From Brevundimonas sp. UBA6550 (GTDB lineage: Bacteria > Pseudomonadota > Alphaproteobacteria > Caulobacterales > Caulobacteraceae), in assembly GCF_002434505.1 (NCBI RefSeq), contig NZ_DJKE01000010.1, forward strand, positions 34,646-98,645: DNA of 64,000 nt. Direction: 5' to 3'. Shown here one piece after another: positions 1 through 8,185 of the stretch. The notes under the pieces are model-generated. The model was not told where the DNA came from. It saw only the letters and a list, made by a program, of their open reading frames with translations, and ran no database searches. The translations under genes were made by a program, and so were the position numbers. The stretch's first letter is position 1. Each line of letters opens with the position of its first letter.

Positions 1-1045
<1,045 letters not shown>

Positions 1046-1062
1046 GCGGGGAGGCGTCGTAA

Positions 1063-1704
1063 TTACGACCGGCGCGCGTTTCGGATGAAGGCTGCGATCC
1101 GGCCCGCCTCCTTAACACCCGGCGCGCTTTCCACGCCAGAGGACACGTCCACCATCGGCGCGCCCGTGATCCGCAACGCCTCGGCCACATTGTCCTGGTT
1201 CAGACCGCCCGCCAGGAACCACGGATGCCGGAACGCCCGGTCCGCCAGCAGGGTCCAATCGAAGCTGTGTCCCACCCCGCCGGGCAGCACCGATCCCTCC
1301 GGCGGCTTGGCGTCGAACATCAGGTGGTCGGCGTGATAATCCCATTCGTCGGCGGCGGCGAAGTCGTCCGCCTGCCGGATCGGCAGGGCCTTGATCACCC
1401 CCGCCCCCGTCAACGCCCGCACCCGTTCCGCCCGCGCCGGCGTCTCGGCCCCATGCAACTGGATGAAATCGGGCCTCAGCATCCGCGCGATCTCTTCCAG
1501 CAGGGCGTCGTCGGGGTCGACCGTCACCGCAACGATCTTCGCCCGCCCGCGCGCCCGCTCGAACAGGGCGGCCGCCGCTTCGGGCGCGATGTGGCGCGGG
1601 CTCCTTGGAAACACCACCGCCCCCACGAAATCCGCACCGCCGTCCAGCGCGGCGTCCAGGGTGTCCGGCGTGGTCAGGCCGCAGATCTTGATCTTGGTCG
1701 TCAT
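1063..1704 (-). CDS. trpF: Phosphoribosylanthranilate isomerase
   Basis: Third step of tryptophan synthesis: Amadori rearrangement of phosphoribosylanthranilate to CdRP. The 213-residue product has normal length for a single-domain TrpF TIM barrel. It starts [20 protein letters not shown] with the catalytic Cys in KICGLT, has the catalytic Asp in VTVDPDD, and the phosphate-binding C-terminal strands [11 protein letters not shown] and [12 protein letters not shown]. The ATG overlaps the stop of the upstream PIN toxin gene as ATGA, so translation is probably coupled to that gene. trpB follows after 17 bp. Confidence 0.95.
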   Translation of the reverse strand: MTTKIKICGLTTPDTLDAALDGGADFVGAVVFPRSPRHIAPEAAAALFERARGRAKIVAVTVDPDDALLEEIARMLRPDFIQLHGAETPARAERVRALTGAGVIKALPIRQADDFAAADEWDYHADHLMFDAKPPEGSVLPGGVGHSFDWTLLADRAFRHPWFLAGGLNQDNVAEALRITGAPMVDVSSGVESAPGVKEAGRIAAFIRNARRS

Positions 1705-2114
1705 AGGGAAACGACTTCAACGTTTTTCAGAACGGCCGCCGCAGCGAGGTCCTTATCTAGCGTCGCCATGTCGTAGCCATGCCTCAACACCACGGCTAAG
1801 TGCAGGGCGTCAGGCGTCCTCAATCGAACCCCTTCGCGCAGCAGCAGGCGACAGCGCGAAAAATCCTGATCGTCCATGCGGCATTCTCCGCGACCTATGC
1901 GCCAGCCATCAAACGTGTCTTCGATCTGGTCACGTTTCGCGCCCTTCATGGCGCCGGACCTGACGCGCAACCCAAGGGCCGAGCTGAACTCGGCCTCGGC
2001 CCATCGGCTGATCACGACATCCGCCCTGCGGATCAGCAGCGCCGCCGCCCACTCCGAATGAGCGTCCTGCACGAAGGCCGAAACGAGGACGCTTGTATCC
2101 AGATAAAGGGCCAA
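1701..2114 (-). CDS. vapC: PIN-domain toxin (VapC-like)
   Basis: Probable endoribonuclease toxin of a type II toxin-antitoxin pair. The 137-residue single PIN domain has the expected acidic residues: Asp6 in YLDTS, Glu42 in AEAEF, Asp102 in TPDALH and Asp120 in ATLDKD. It lies 2 bp after its antitoxin gene (2117-2359). Its TGA overlaps the ATG of trpF (ATGA), which places a tryptophan gene directly inside the toxin-antitoxin transcription unit. The RNA target is unknown. All catalytic positions are intact, so the toxin looks functional. Confidence 0.85.
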   Translation of the reverse strand: MALYLDTSVLVSAFVQDAHSEWAAALLIRRADVVISRWAEAEFSSALGLRVRSGAMKGAKRDQIEDTFDGWRIGRGECRMDDQDFSRCRLLLREGVRLRTPDALHLAVVLRHGYDMATLDKDLAAAAVLKNVEVVSL

Positions 2115-2116
2115 GA

Positions 2117-2359
2117 TCAGTCTTCGTCACGCATCTGACGAACCAGATCGACACCGTTCAATCCATCCGTGGGTTTGGCGCGGACCTGTCTGAACCAGTC
2201 CATATCGACGGTTCGAGGCGTCGGAACAACCTCCTGCGCCGGCTCCAGCCGCGCGATCGGCACGCCGCGTCGCGTGATGGTCACGGCCTCGCCCGCCAGC
2301 ATGCGGTCCAACAGCTTGGGCAGGTTGTTCTTGGCCTCGGCGACGGAATAGCTGGACAT
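2117..2359 (-). CDS. Phd/YefM-type antitoxin
   Basis: An 80-residue antitoxin that should bind and neutralise the adjacent PIN toxin and repress its own promoter. The N-terminal fold SSYSVAEAKNNLPKLLDR followed by GEAVTITRRGVPIARLEP is typical of the Phd/YefM dimer, which binds DNA; the C-terminal 30 residues would be the toxin-binding tail. I chose the ATG at 2359, where the conserved domain begins. An upstream in-frame ATG at 2377 would add the residues MAILIA but lies within the palindrome, and a further one at 2395 is less likely. No good Shine-Dalgarno precedes either near ATG, so a leaderless message is possible. Confidence 0.82.
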   Translation of the reverse strand: MSSYSVAEAKNNLPKLLDRMLAGEAVTITRRGVPIARLEPAQEVVPTPRTVDMDWFRQVRAKPTDGLNGVDLVRQMRDED

Positions 2360-2377
2360 GGCTATCAAGATAGCCAT
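2358..2377. promoter_or_regulatory. Palindromic operator over antitoxin start
   Basis: A 20-bp near-perfect palindrome with 9-bp arms (ATGGCTATC and GATAGCCAT) around a central AA. It covers the antitoxin start codon. Autorepression through a palindrome at the promoter or start is the standard control of Phd/YefM modules, so this is the likely operator. That role is inferred from position and symmetry. Confidence 0.65.
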
Positions 2378-2395
2378 CTGTCGCCCAATATTCAA

Positions 2396-3145
2396 TCAGC
2401 CGCCCGCTGTCTCCCCGAAGATCGACGCGACCTCTTCCGGCGCCAGCAACCGCCATTCGCCGGGCGCCAGGTCGGGCGGCAGGACCAGGCCGCCCATCCG
2501 CTCGCGATGCAGGGTCTCGACGTGGTTGCCGACGGCGGCGAACATACGTCGCACCTGGTGATACCGCCCCTCCGTAACCGTCAGCAGGGCCTCGGTCGGC
2601 GTCACGACCTCCAGCCGCGCCGGGGCCAGCGGCTTGTCCTCGCCCTCCAGCACCAGTTCGCCGGCGGCGAACAGATCGCCTTCGGTTCCGGTCAGCGGGC
2701 GCGCCAGCCCGGCGCGATAGACCTTGGCCACATGGCGTTTGGGCGAGATCACCCGGTGCAGCAGGTCCCCGTCGTCGGTCAGCAGCAGGAGGCCCGAGGT
2801 CTGTTTGTCCAACCGACCTATGGTCGAGATCGCCGGATCGCGCCGGCGCCAACGGTCGGGCAGGATGTCATAGACCAGCGCGCCCTCCTCCTTGTGCGAA
2901 CAGGTCATGCCCAGCGGCTTGTTCAGCATCAGGACGAGGCCCGGCACGGGGTCCAGCGGCTCGCCGTCGATCTCCATTCGGGTCGGAAGGTCCGGCGTCA
3001 CCGGGATGCGCTTTGACACATCCGTCAGATCGGCCCCATCCAGCACGATCCCGCCCGCCTTGGCCATCCGCGACATCTCGGCGCGCGAGCCATAGCCCAT
3101 CGACCCCAGCAGGCGGTCGATGCGGGAGGTGGGGGTCTTGGTCAT
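2396..3145 (-). CDS. rsuA: RsuA/RluB-family 16S/23S rRNA pseudouridine synthase
   Basis: Isomerises a specific uridine in rRNA to pseudouridine. The product of about 249 residues has an N-terminal S4 RNA-binding domain (SRIDRLLGSMGYGSRAEMSR) and a catalytic domain with the family signature GRLDKQTSGLLLLTDDG, whose Asp is the nucleophile. Length and the KPLGMTCSHKEE stretch fit RsuA (16S U516) better than RluB/E/F, but the target is inferred. I start at ATG 3145 (MTKTPTSRID); the open frame upstream to 3256 is repeat sequence, not conserved protein. A palindromic repeat separates it from rsmC. Confidence 0.85.
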   Translation of the reverse strand: MTKTPTSRIDRLLGSMGYGSRAEMSRMAKAGGIVLDGADLTDVSKRIPVTPDLPTRMEIDGEPLDPVPGLVLMLNKPLGMTCSHKEEGALVYDILPDRWRRRDPAISTIGRLDKQTSGLLLLTDDGDLLHRVISPKRHVAKVYRAGLARPLTGTEGDLFAAGELVLEGEDKPLAPARLEVVTPTEALLTVTEGRYHQVRRMFAAVGNHVETLHRERMGGLVLPPDLAPGEWRLLAPEEVASIFGETAGG

Positions 3146-3163
3146 GCGCTCATCCCCACACCC

Positions 3164-3270
3164 GTCATCCCAGGGCTTGTCCCTGGGATCCATACGCCCG
3201 GCGCCCGCCGCTCGCGCACTCCGCGGACACACCTGGGGTATGGATCCTCGCCACAAGGGCGAGGATGACG
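3164..3270. repeat. Palindromic intergenic repeat (GTCATCC…GGATGAC)
   Basis: A complex inverted repeat of about 107 bp in the gap between rsmC and the rsuA-like gene. The outer ends GTCATCC and GGATGAC are inverted. Inside, CCCAGGGCTTGTCCCTGGG and CCTCGCCACAAGGGCGAGG each form a hairpin, and GGATCCATAC/GTATGGATCC form a second inverted pair. REP-like elements of this kind are widespread between genes in Caulobacterales and rhizobia. It could fold as a strong transcript hairpin. Confidence 0.8.
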
Positions 3271-3287
3271 GCTTAAGGGAAAGCGGC

Positions 3288-4187
3288 TCACTTCACCGCC
3301 TCGAACAGCTTGTAGCCGCCCGCTTCCGCGACTAGCCGCACCCGCTTGAATGCCGCGTTCAGCTCGGCCTCATAGGGCAGATGCCGGTTGGCCACGATCC
3401 AGGCGACGCCGCCCTTTTTCAACAGCTCGGCGGCCTTGCGCACGAAAGCTTGGCCCAGACGCCGGTCCTCGGCGCCGCCGTCGTGGAAGGGCGGGTTGGA
3501 GACCACGAAGTCCTTGTCGCCCTTGGCCTCCAGCGTCCGCGCGTCCGACCACCAGACCTTGGCCCGTTCATCCGTGATGTTCTCGCGCGCGGCGCGGATG
3601 GCCCGGCGGTCCAGATCGACCAGCTTCAGCTTGGTCACGGCGGGCGAGCGCAGCACCACGGTCGCCAGCGCCCCATAGCCGCAGCCCAGATCGACCCCCT
3701 CGCCTTTCATCGGCGGCAGATGTTCGGCCAGAAGCGCCGAACCCGGATCGATCCGGTCCCAGGCGAAGATTCCGGGCTGGGACCAGGCCTCCAGGCCCGG
3801 CACGATCTGCGGCCCGCCGGCCTGGATCGCCTCGTCAATTCCTTCCACCGTTTCGGGGCGGATGACGATGCAGCGGCGGTGGTGCGCCTTGGCCGTCTCG
3901 GCGACCTCCAGGCCGAACGCCTTCAGTTCCTTGCCCAGACGCGAGCCGCCCTTGTCCTTGGGCGCCATGACGTCCAGCCGCCCGCCCACCTTCAGCGCCC
4001 TCAGCGCCAGGGCCAGGACATAGCGCCGCTCCAGCACGCCGGGCGGGGCGTAGATCATCGCCGTATCGGCCGAGCCGGGCGCCTGCGCCTCCAGCGCGGC
4101 GGAATCCGGGATCAGGGGCGAGGTCTGGATCGCGTCGCCGGGAGGATCGAAGACGACCGGCGGCCGGCCATAGAGAAGCGTGGTCAT
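3288..4187 (-). CDS. rsmC: RsmC-like class I methyltransferase
   Basis: SAM-dependent methyltransferase of 299 residues, most like RsmC (16S rRNA m2G1207). The C-terminal half carries the SAM-binding motif GVDLGCGYGALA and the N-methyltransferase motif VSNPPFHDGG. The N-terminal half is a degenerate methyltransferase-like domain (LKVGGRLDVMAPKDKGG), as in RsmC, which arose by duplication. The C-terminus LVAEAGGYKLFEAVK is typical. It is transcribed with, or independently of, the rsuA-like gene, from which a palindromic repeat separates it. The exact rRNA target is inferred from the family. Confidence 0.82.
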   Translation of the reverse strand: MTTLLYGRPPVVFDPPGDAIQTSPLIPDSAALEAQAPGSADTAMIYAPPGVLERRYVLALALRALKVGGRLDVMAPKDKGGSRLGKELKAFGLEVAETAKAHHRRCIVIRPETVEGIDEAIQAGGPQIVPGLEAWSQPGIFAWDRIDPGSALLAEHLPPMKGEGVDLGCGYGALATVVLRSPAVTKLKLVDLDRRAIRAARENITDERAKVWWSDARTLEAKGDKDFVVSNPPFHDGGAEDRRLGQAFVRKAAELLKKGGVAWIVANRHLPYEAELNAAFKRVRLVAEAGGYKLFEAVK

Positions 4188-4225
4188 GCCCCGCCCTTAA
4201 CGTCCCGACGTCGCCGGGGCCAGCC

Positions 4226-5026
4226 TCAGAACCCCATCTGCAGCAGCGCCAGACCCACGACCCCGACCACGATCCGCCACCAGGCGAAGACGCCGAAGCC
4301 GCGACGCGACACGAAGTCCAGCAGGAACCGCACCACCGCCAGGGCCGAGACGAAGGCCACCACGAAGCCCACGGCGATCAGGCCCACGTCGCTGAAATCC
4401 AGCGTCTTGTGGTTCTTCAACAGGTCGTAGAAGACCGCCGCACCCATGGTCGGCAGGGCCAGGAAGAAGCTGAACTCGGCCGCCGAACGCTTGTCCGTCT
4501 TTAGCAAAAGACCCCCGGCGATGGTGGCGCCCGAGCGCGACACGCCGGGGATCATGGCCAGACACTGGAACAGGCCGATCAGGAAATAGACCCGCATCGG
4601 ATAGGCCTCGGCGTCCAGCCATTTCGGCTTCTTGTCCATCCGGTCCAGCGCCAGCAGGATCACCCCGCCCACGATCAGGGCGATGCAGATCACCTGGGGC
4701 GTTTCGAACAGCACCGTCTTGATGAAGTCATAGGCCAGGAAACCGATCACCACGGCGGGCGCGAAGGCGACCAACAGGCCGATCAGGAACCGCCGCGCCT
4801 CGGGATCGAACGGCCAGCGCGTCGCCAGCGCCCACAGACGTTGGAAATAGACGCTGACGATGGCCAAGAGGGCGCCCAGCTGGATCACGATCTCGAACGT
4901 CTTGCCCGCGCTCTGAAAACCCATGAAATGGCCCAGCAGCAGCATATGGCCGGTCGAGGACACGGGGATGAACTCGGTCAGCCCCTCGACCAGACCCAGG
5001 ATGATGGCCGCCAACCAGTCCGACAT
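4226..5026 (-). CDS. uppP: Undecaprenyl-diphosphatase
   Basis: Integral membrane phosphatase that recycles undecaprenyl pyrophosphate to the monophosphate carrier for peptidoglycan and O-antigen synthesis; also called BacA because excess gives bacitracin resistance. The 266 residues are the normal length, with several hydrophobic helices. Signature 1 is [15 protein letters not shown] (catalytic Glu residues) and signature 2 is [13 protein letters not shown] with the phosphate-binding Arg. No operon partner is obvious; the divergent efflux gene begins 139 bp away. Confidence 0.95.
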   Translation of the reverse strand: MSDWLAAIILGLVEGLTEFIPVSSTGHMLLLGHFMGFQSAGKTFEIVIQLGALLAIVSVYFQRLWALATRWPFDPEARRFLIGLLVAFAPAVVIGFLAYDFIKTVLFETPQVICIALIVGGVILLALDRMDKKPKWLDAEAYPMRVYFLIGLFQCLAMIPGVSRSGATIAGGLLLKTDKRSAAEFSFFLALPTMGAAVFYDLLKNHKTLDFSDVGLIAVGFVVAFVSALAVVRFLLDFVSRRGFGVFAWWRIVVGVVGLALLQMGF

Positions 5027-5081
5027 GGAAAACCCCGAAAACGAAAGCGCCGGGATCGCCGCGCGCCCGGATGTCTTCCCC

Positions 5082-5125
5082 TAGAGCATGATGGTTTCGG
5101 ACGGAACGACCCGTTTGGTCTGGCG
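5082..5125. repeat. Possible TAGAGCATGAT-type intergenic motif
   Basis: In the divergent gap before the efflux gene, TAGAGCATGATGGTTTCGGA resembles the core of a short intergenic mosaic repeat that is common in alphaproteobacteria. Only one copy is seen here, so this rests on general recollection of the motif rather than on repetition in the window. Confidence 0.3.
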
Positions 5126-5164
5126 GTTGGCTTTCCGCCACGATTGCGCGAGAAGAAGCCGACA

Positions 5165-6160
5165 ATGACGACGCCCGCCCCCGCCCCCCTCGAAGACGCC
5201 CATCTCGCCACGCGGCGCATCACCCGGCTGTCGGTCGGGGTGGCGGTGGTGCTGATCGCGCTGAAGGCGTTCGCCCTGGGCGCGTCCGGCTCGGTCTCCA
5301 TCCTGGCCAGCCTGGCGGATTCGGCGCTGGACCTGGCGGCGTCCCTGACCACCTTCTTCGCCGTGCGCTGGGCCGCCGCCCCGCCGGACGAGGATCACCG
5401 CTACGGCCACGGCAAGGGCGAGGCGCTGGCCGCCCTGGTCCAGGCCGGGCTGGTGTTCGCCTCGGCCGTCTTCATCGGGTGGGAGGGGCTGCAGCGCATC
5501 TTCGATCCCCGCCCGGTCACCGCCGGCGCCTGGGCCGTGGGGGTCATGGTCGCGGCCATGGCGATCACCGGCTGGCTGGTGTGGATGCAGACCCAGGCGC
5601 TGAAGAAGACCGGCTCCCTGGCCGTCGCCGGCGACCGCGCCCATTACGCCGCCGATCTGGCGGCCAACGCCGTGGTGCTGATCGGGGTGGCGTCCGGCGC
5701 CTTCCTGGGCGCGCCGGGGCTGGATGCGGCGGCTGGCGTGGTCGTCGCCGTCTGGCTGTTCTGGGGCGCGACCGGCATGTTGCGGGCCGCCGCCGACCAC
5801 CTGCTGGACCGCGCCGCGCCCCAGGCCGACCGCGCCGCCGTCACCCAGGCCGTTCTGGCCGACCCGCGCGTCACCGGCGTGCATCAGCTGCGCACCCGCA
5901 TGGTCGGGCCGGTGATGATGATCCAGATGCACGTCGATCTGGACGGCGCCCTGACGCTGGACGCCGCCCACGCCATCGTGGTCGAGGCCGAACGCCGGGT
6001 GCTGGCGCGGTTTCCCGGCGCCGACATCCTGATCCACGCCGATCCGCGCGGCCGGCCTCTGGCGCCTGTTCCGGCATCCCCTGATCCGACCACGGAGACG
6101 CCGGCGGAGACCCCGAATGCGGCCCCCGCCGCCCCGGTCGCCAAGGGCCCGTGGTCGTAA
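5165..6160 (+). CDS. Cation diffusion facilitator efflux transporter (FieF-like)
   Basis: Proton-coupled divalent-metal exporter of the inner membrane, about 331 residues. It has six hydrophobic segments in the first 210 residues followed by a cytoplasmic ferredoxin-like domain (RVTGVHQLRTRMVGPVMMIQ). The metal site residues are in SLADSALDLAAS (DxxxD) and HYAADLAANAVVL (HxxxD). The pattern HRYGHGKGEALAAL between helices is the FieF/ZitB type. The last 35 residues are Pro/Ala/Thr-rich and look disordered. I start at ATG 5165, which gives the conserved N-terminus. Substrates are probably Zn, Fe, Cd or Mn; not decided by sequence alone. Confidence 0.88.
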   Translation: MTTPAPAPLEDAHLATRRITRLSVGVAVVLIALKAFALGASGSVSILASLADSALDLAASLTTFFAVRWAAAPPDEDHRYGHGKGEALAALVQAGLVFASAVFIGWEGLQRIFDPRPVTAGAWAVGVMVAAMAITGWLVWMQTQALKKTGSLAVAGDRAHYAADLAANAVVLIGVASGAFLGAPGLDAAAGVVVAVWLFWGATGMLRAAADHLLDRAAPQADRAAVTQAVLADPRVTGVHQLRTRMVGPVMMIQMHVDLDGALTLDAAHAIVVEAERRVLARFPGADILIHADPRGRPLAPVPASPDPTTETPAETPNAAPAAPVAKGPWS

Positions 6161-6204
6161 GGCGGTAAACGCCGATTTAACGGGTCGGGGCGCATAACCC
6201 GTGG

Positions 6205-6891
6205 ATGGCCGACCCTTGCGTTCTCTTCCACTTCGCCTTCCAGCCCGCCTCGCGCGCCGCGCGACTGGCTCTGGGCGAGGCGCGGATCGAATGGACGGAT
6301 ACGCCGGTCCGTCCGTGGGAGGAGGACTGCCCGGTCAACGACTTCAACCCGTCGGGCCTGCCGCCGGTGGTGCAGACGACCGACCGGGGCCGCCCGCTGA
6401 CGCTGTGCGAACTGCCCGCCGTCCTGGGCTGGATCGAGGATCAGCAGAAGGGGCCGCTGCTGCTGCCCGCCGACGCCGGCGAACGCGCCGAGGCGCGCCG
6501 CCTGACCGGCTGGTTCGAGCGTCGCTTCATGGACGAGGTCGACGCCGTCCTGCTGCACGAGCGGATGGAGAAGCCCCTGCTCAAGCTGGGTCCGCCCGAG
6601 GCGCGCGCCCTGCGCGACGGCCGCGACGCCCTGAAGTCGCACCTGGCCATGCTGGAGGACCTGGTCGCCGCCCGCGACTGGCTGGCCGGCCGCCGCCTGT
6701 CCCAGGCCGACCTGATCGCCGCCGCCCACTTGTCGGTGCTGGACTATTTCGGCGAGATTCAGTGGAAAGCCTGGCCCGGGCTGAAGACCTGGTACTCCAA
6801 GCTCAAATCCCGCCCCTGCTTCCGCCCCCTCCTCGCCGACCGCTTCGTCGGCGTGCCGCCGTCGGCCTGGTATGCAGACCTGGATTTTTAA
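6205..6891 (+). CDS. fzlA: FzlA-like FtsZ-binding glutathione-S-transferase homologue
   Basis: A 228-residue GST-fold protein with an N-terminal thioredoxin-like domain and an all-helical C-terminal domain (LEDLVAARDWLAGRRLSQAD). Caulobacter FzlA binds FtsZ, curves its filaments and sets constriction rate. From memory, a tryptophan at residue 38 and the extreme C-terminal tail matter for FtsZ binding. This protein has Trp38 exactly (RPWEED) and the conserved acidic tail PSAWYADLDF. It lacks an obvious catalytic Tyr/Ser/Cys near residue 10, fitting a structural role. A generic GST is the alternative. Confidence 0.72.
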   Translation: MADPCVLFHFAFQPASRAARLALGEARIEWTDTPVRPWEEDCPVNDFNPSGLPPVVQTTDRGRPLTLCELPAVLGWIEDQQKGPLLLPADAGERAEARRLTGWFERRFMDEVDAVLLHERMEKPLLKLGPPEARALRDGRDALKSHLAMLEDLVAARDWLAGRRLSQADLIAAAHLSVLDYFGEIQWKAWPGLKTWYSKLKSRPCFRPLLADRFVGVPPSAWYADLDF

Positions 6892-6910
6892 AGGTCTGCA
6901 CAACCCCTTT

Positions 6911-7075
6911 CGTCATTCCCGGCGCAGCGCAGCGGAGACCCGGAACCCAGCGGCACCGAAGGCGAAATCCATCCGCCGCACGGCGTTTGAAAATCGAATG
7001 CGCGACAGGTTCGCGCTCTCGCGCGCCGCTGGGTTCCGGGTCTTCGGGCCAAGCGGCCCTTCGCCCGGAATGACG
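6911..7075. repeat. Palindromic intergenic repeat (CGTCATTCCCGGC…GGAATGACG)
   Basis: About 165 bp with inverted ends CGTCATTCCCGG and CCGGAATGACG and an inner inverted pair GACCCGGAACCCAGCGGC / GCCGCTGGGTTCCGGGTC. It fills the convergent gap after fzlA. This is a different family from the 3164-3270 and the 8019/9491 elements. It is probably a REP-like, non-autonomous element. Confidence 0.82.
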
Positions 7076-7091
7076 AAAGTTGAAGGCGAGC

Positions 7092-7424
7092 CTAAAGCGC
7101 TTCGGCGCCCAGGCGTGCGATCCACAGCTTCGCCCGGCTGACCAGCTCATCCTTGCGTCGCAGGTCGGAGATGTCGTCCGGCAGACGATCAAGCTGTTCG
7201 AAGCGAAAATCCTCGGGCATGTGCGCCTTCCACGCCGCCTGAAGCGACCGGTACGGACTGCCGCCGTGGCGCAAGGCGAACCACAGGCCGTTCTGTTCGG
7301 TGTCGATGTGGCGGCTCTTGCCGACCCACACCTGGCCCGTCGCGCTGCAGATCACGGCATAGACGCCGGCGATGGTCGGCCGCTCCTTGTATGCGGCAAG
7401 CAGGGTCTTTCGGCTTGTGGTCAT
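7092..7424 (-). CDS. GIY-YIG nuclease-superfamily protein
   Basis: A 110-residue protein with the start of a GIY-YIG fold: GVYAVICSATGQVWVGKS aligns with the GVY…YVG core, although the second motif is WVG rather than YIG. RSLQAAWKAHMPEDFRFEQL continues the fold. The catalytic Arg and Glu cannot be confirmed by eye. It is divergently transcribed from a DUF2239 gene across 59 bp that carry two 11-bp direct repeats, so the pair is probably co-regulated. I know of no established function. DNA cleavage, nicking or binding is possible; loss of catalysis is also possible. Confidence 0.7.
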   Translation of the reverse strand: MTTSRKTLLAAYKERPTIAGVYAVICSATGQVWVGKSRHIDTEQNGLWFALRHGGSPYRSLQAAWKAHMPEDFRFEQLDRLPDDISDLRRKDELVSRAKLWIARLGAEAL

Positions 7425-7438
7425 AACGGCATTCCTTA

Positions 7439-7478
7439 TTATCCGGGTATTATCCTATCTCCTATTTTTATCCGGGTA
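7439..7478. promoter_or_regulatory. Paired 11-bp direct repeats in divergent promoter
   Basis: TTATCCGGGTA occurs at 7439-7449 and again at 7468-7478, 29 bp apart (about three helical turns), in the AT-rich 59-bp gap between the GIY-YIG and DUF2239 starts. Each copy is nearly self-palindromic around CCGG. The spacing on one helix face suggests cooperative binding of a regulator that controls both genes. The second copy sits only 6 bp before the DUF2239 ATG. Confidence 0.6.
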
Positions 7479-7483
7479 AATGT

Positions 7484-8014
7484 ATGGACGAAGACATCCG
7501 CCGATTGGTGCTGTTTGACGGGTCATACCGGATCGCTACGGGGACAGAAGCCGTGGTGTCGGCCGCCTTCCAGACCGCTCTGTCGACCTCGCCCCAGGCC
7601 GCGTTGCGCGTCTTCGACCTTCAGACCGGACGCGCAGTCGATCTCGACTTGCAACCGACACCGCCAAAGCGAGGCCGGCCGCGCCTGGGCGTCGCCGCGC
7701 GCGAGGTGACTTTGCTGCCTCGCCACTGGGACTGGCTGGCGGCCCAGCCCGGCGGCGCCTCGGCCGCCCTGCGCCGGCTGGTGGAGCAGGCCCGAAAGAC
7801 CGGCGCCGACGACGATGCGCGCCGCCGCCGCACCGACGCCGCCTATGGCTTCATGGTCGAGATGGCCGGCGACGCCCCCGATTTCGAGGAGGCCAGCCGC
7901 GCCCTGTTCGCCGCCGACCGCGAGCGTCTCGCCGCCTTGATCGCCCCCTGGCCAACAGACATCCGGGCGCAAATTCTGGAACTGTTCGACGGCGAGGCCG
8001 CATCCGGCGAATGA
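7484..8014 (+). CDS. DUF2239 family protein
   Basis: A 176-residue cytoplasmic protein matching DUF2239 by its conserved core REVTLLPRHWDWLAAQPGG followed by SAALRRLVEQAR. The N-terminal half has short strands (LVLFDGSYRIATGTEA, RVFDLQTGRAVDLDL) and a basic linker PPKRGRPRLGV that resembles an AT-hook (RGRPR) and may contact DNA. The C-terminal half is helical. The function of DUF2239 is not known to me. It pairs with the divergent GIY-YIG gene and shares its promoter repeats. The start ATG lacks a clear Shine-Dalgarno. Confidence 0.8.
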   Translation: MDEDIRRLVLFDGSYRIATGTEAVVSAAFQTALSTSPQAALRVFDLQTGRAVDLDLQPTPPKRGRPRLGVAAREVTLLPRHWDWLAAQPGGASAALRRLVEQARKTGADDDARRRRTDAAYGFMVEMAGDAPDFEEASRALFAADRERLAALIAPWPTDIRAQILELFDGEAASGE

Positions 8015-8018
8015 CGAC

Positions 8019-8166
8019 GCCGTCTCCTCCCCACGTGTGGGGAGGGGGACCGCGAAGCGGTGGAGGGGCTCTTTAAGTCCCACGGGCGCCTGCGATGCGG
8101 GGGCAGCCCCTCCGTCACGGCGCGAAGACGCGCCGCGCCACCTCCCCGCTGCGCAGGGAGGAGACT
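8019..8166. repeat. Palindromic repeat, copy A (CCTCCCC family)
   Basis: About 148 bp just upstream of queG. It begins GTCTCCTCCCCACGTGTGGG with a hairpin, continues GGGGACCGCGAAGCGGTGGA, and ends CACCTCCCCGCTGCGCAGGG then AGGAGAC, inverted to the beginning. The same element with small differences is found at 9491-9636, and related pieces are embedded in the helicase gene at 27176-27309. It separates DUF2239 from queG and pushes the queG start to the far side. Confidence 0.85.
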
Positions 8167-8185
8167 TCGTGCTATCCCCCGCCCC

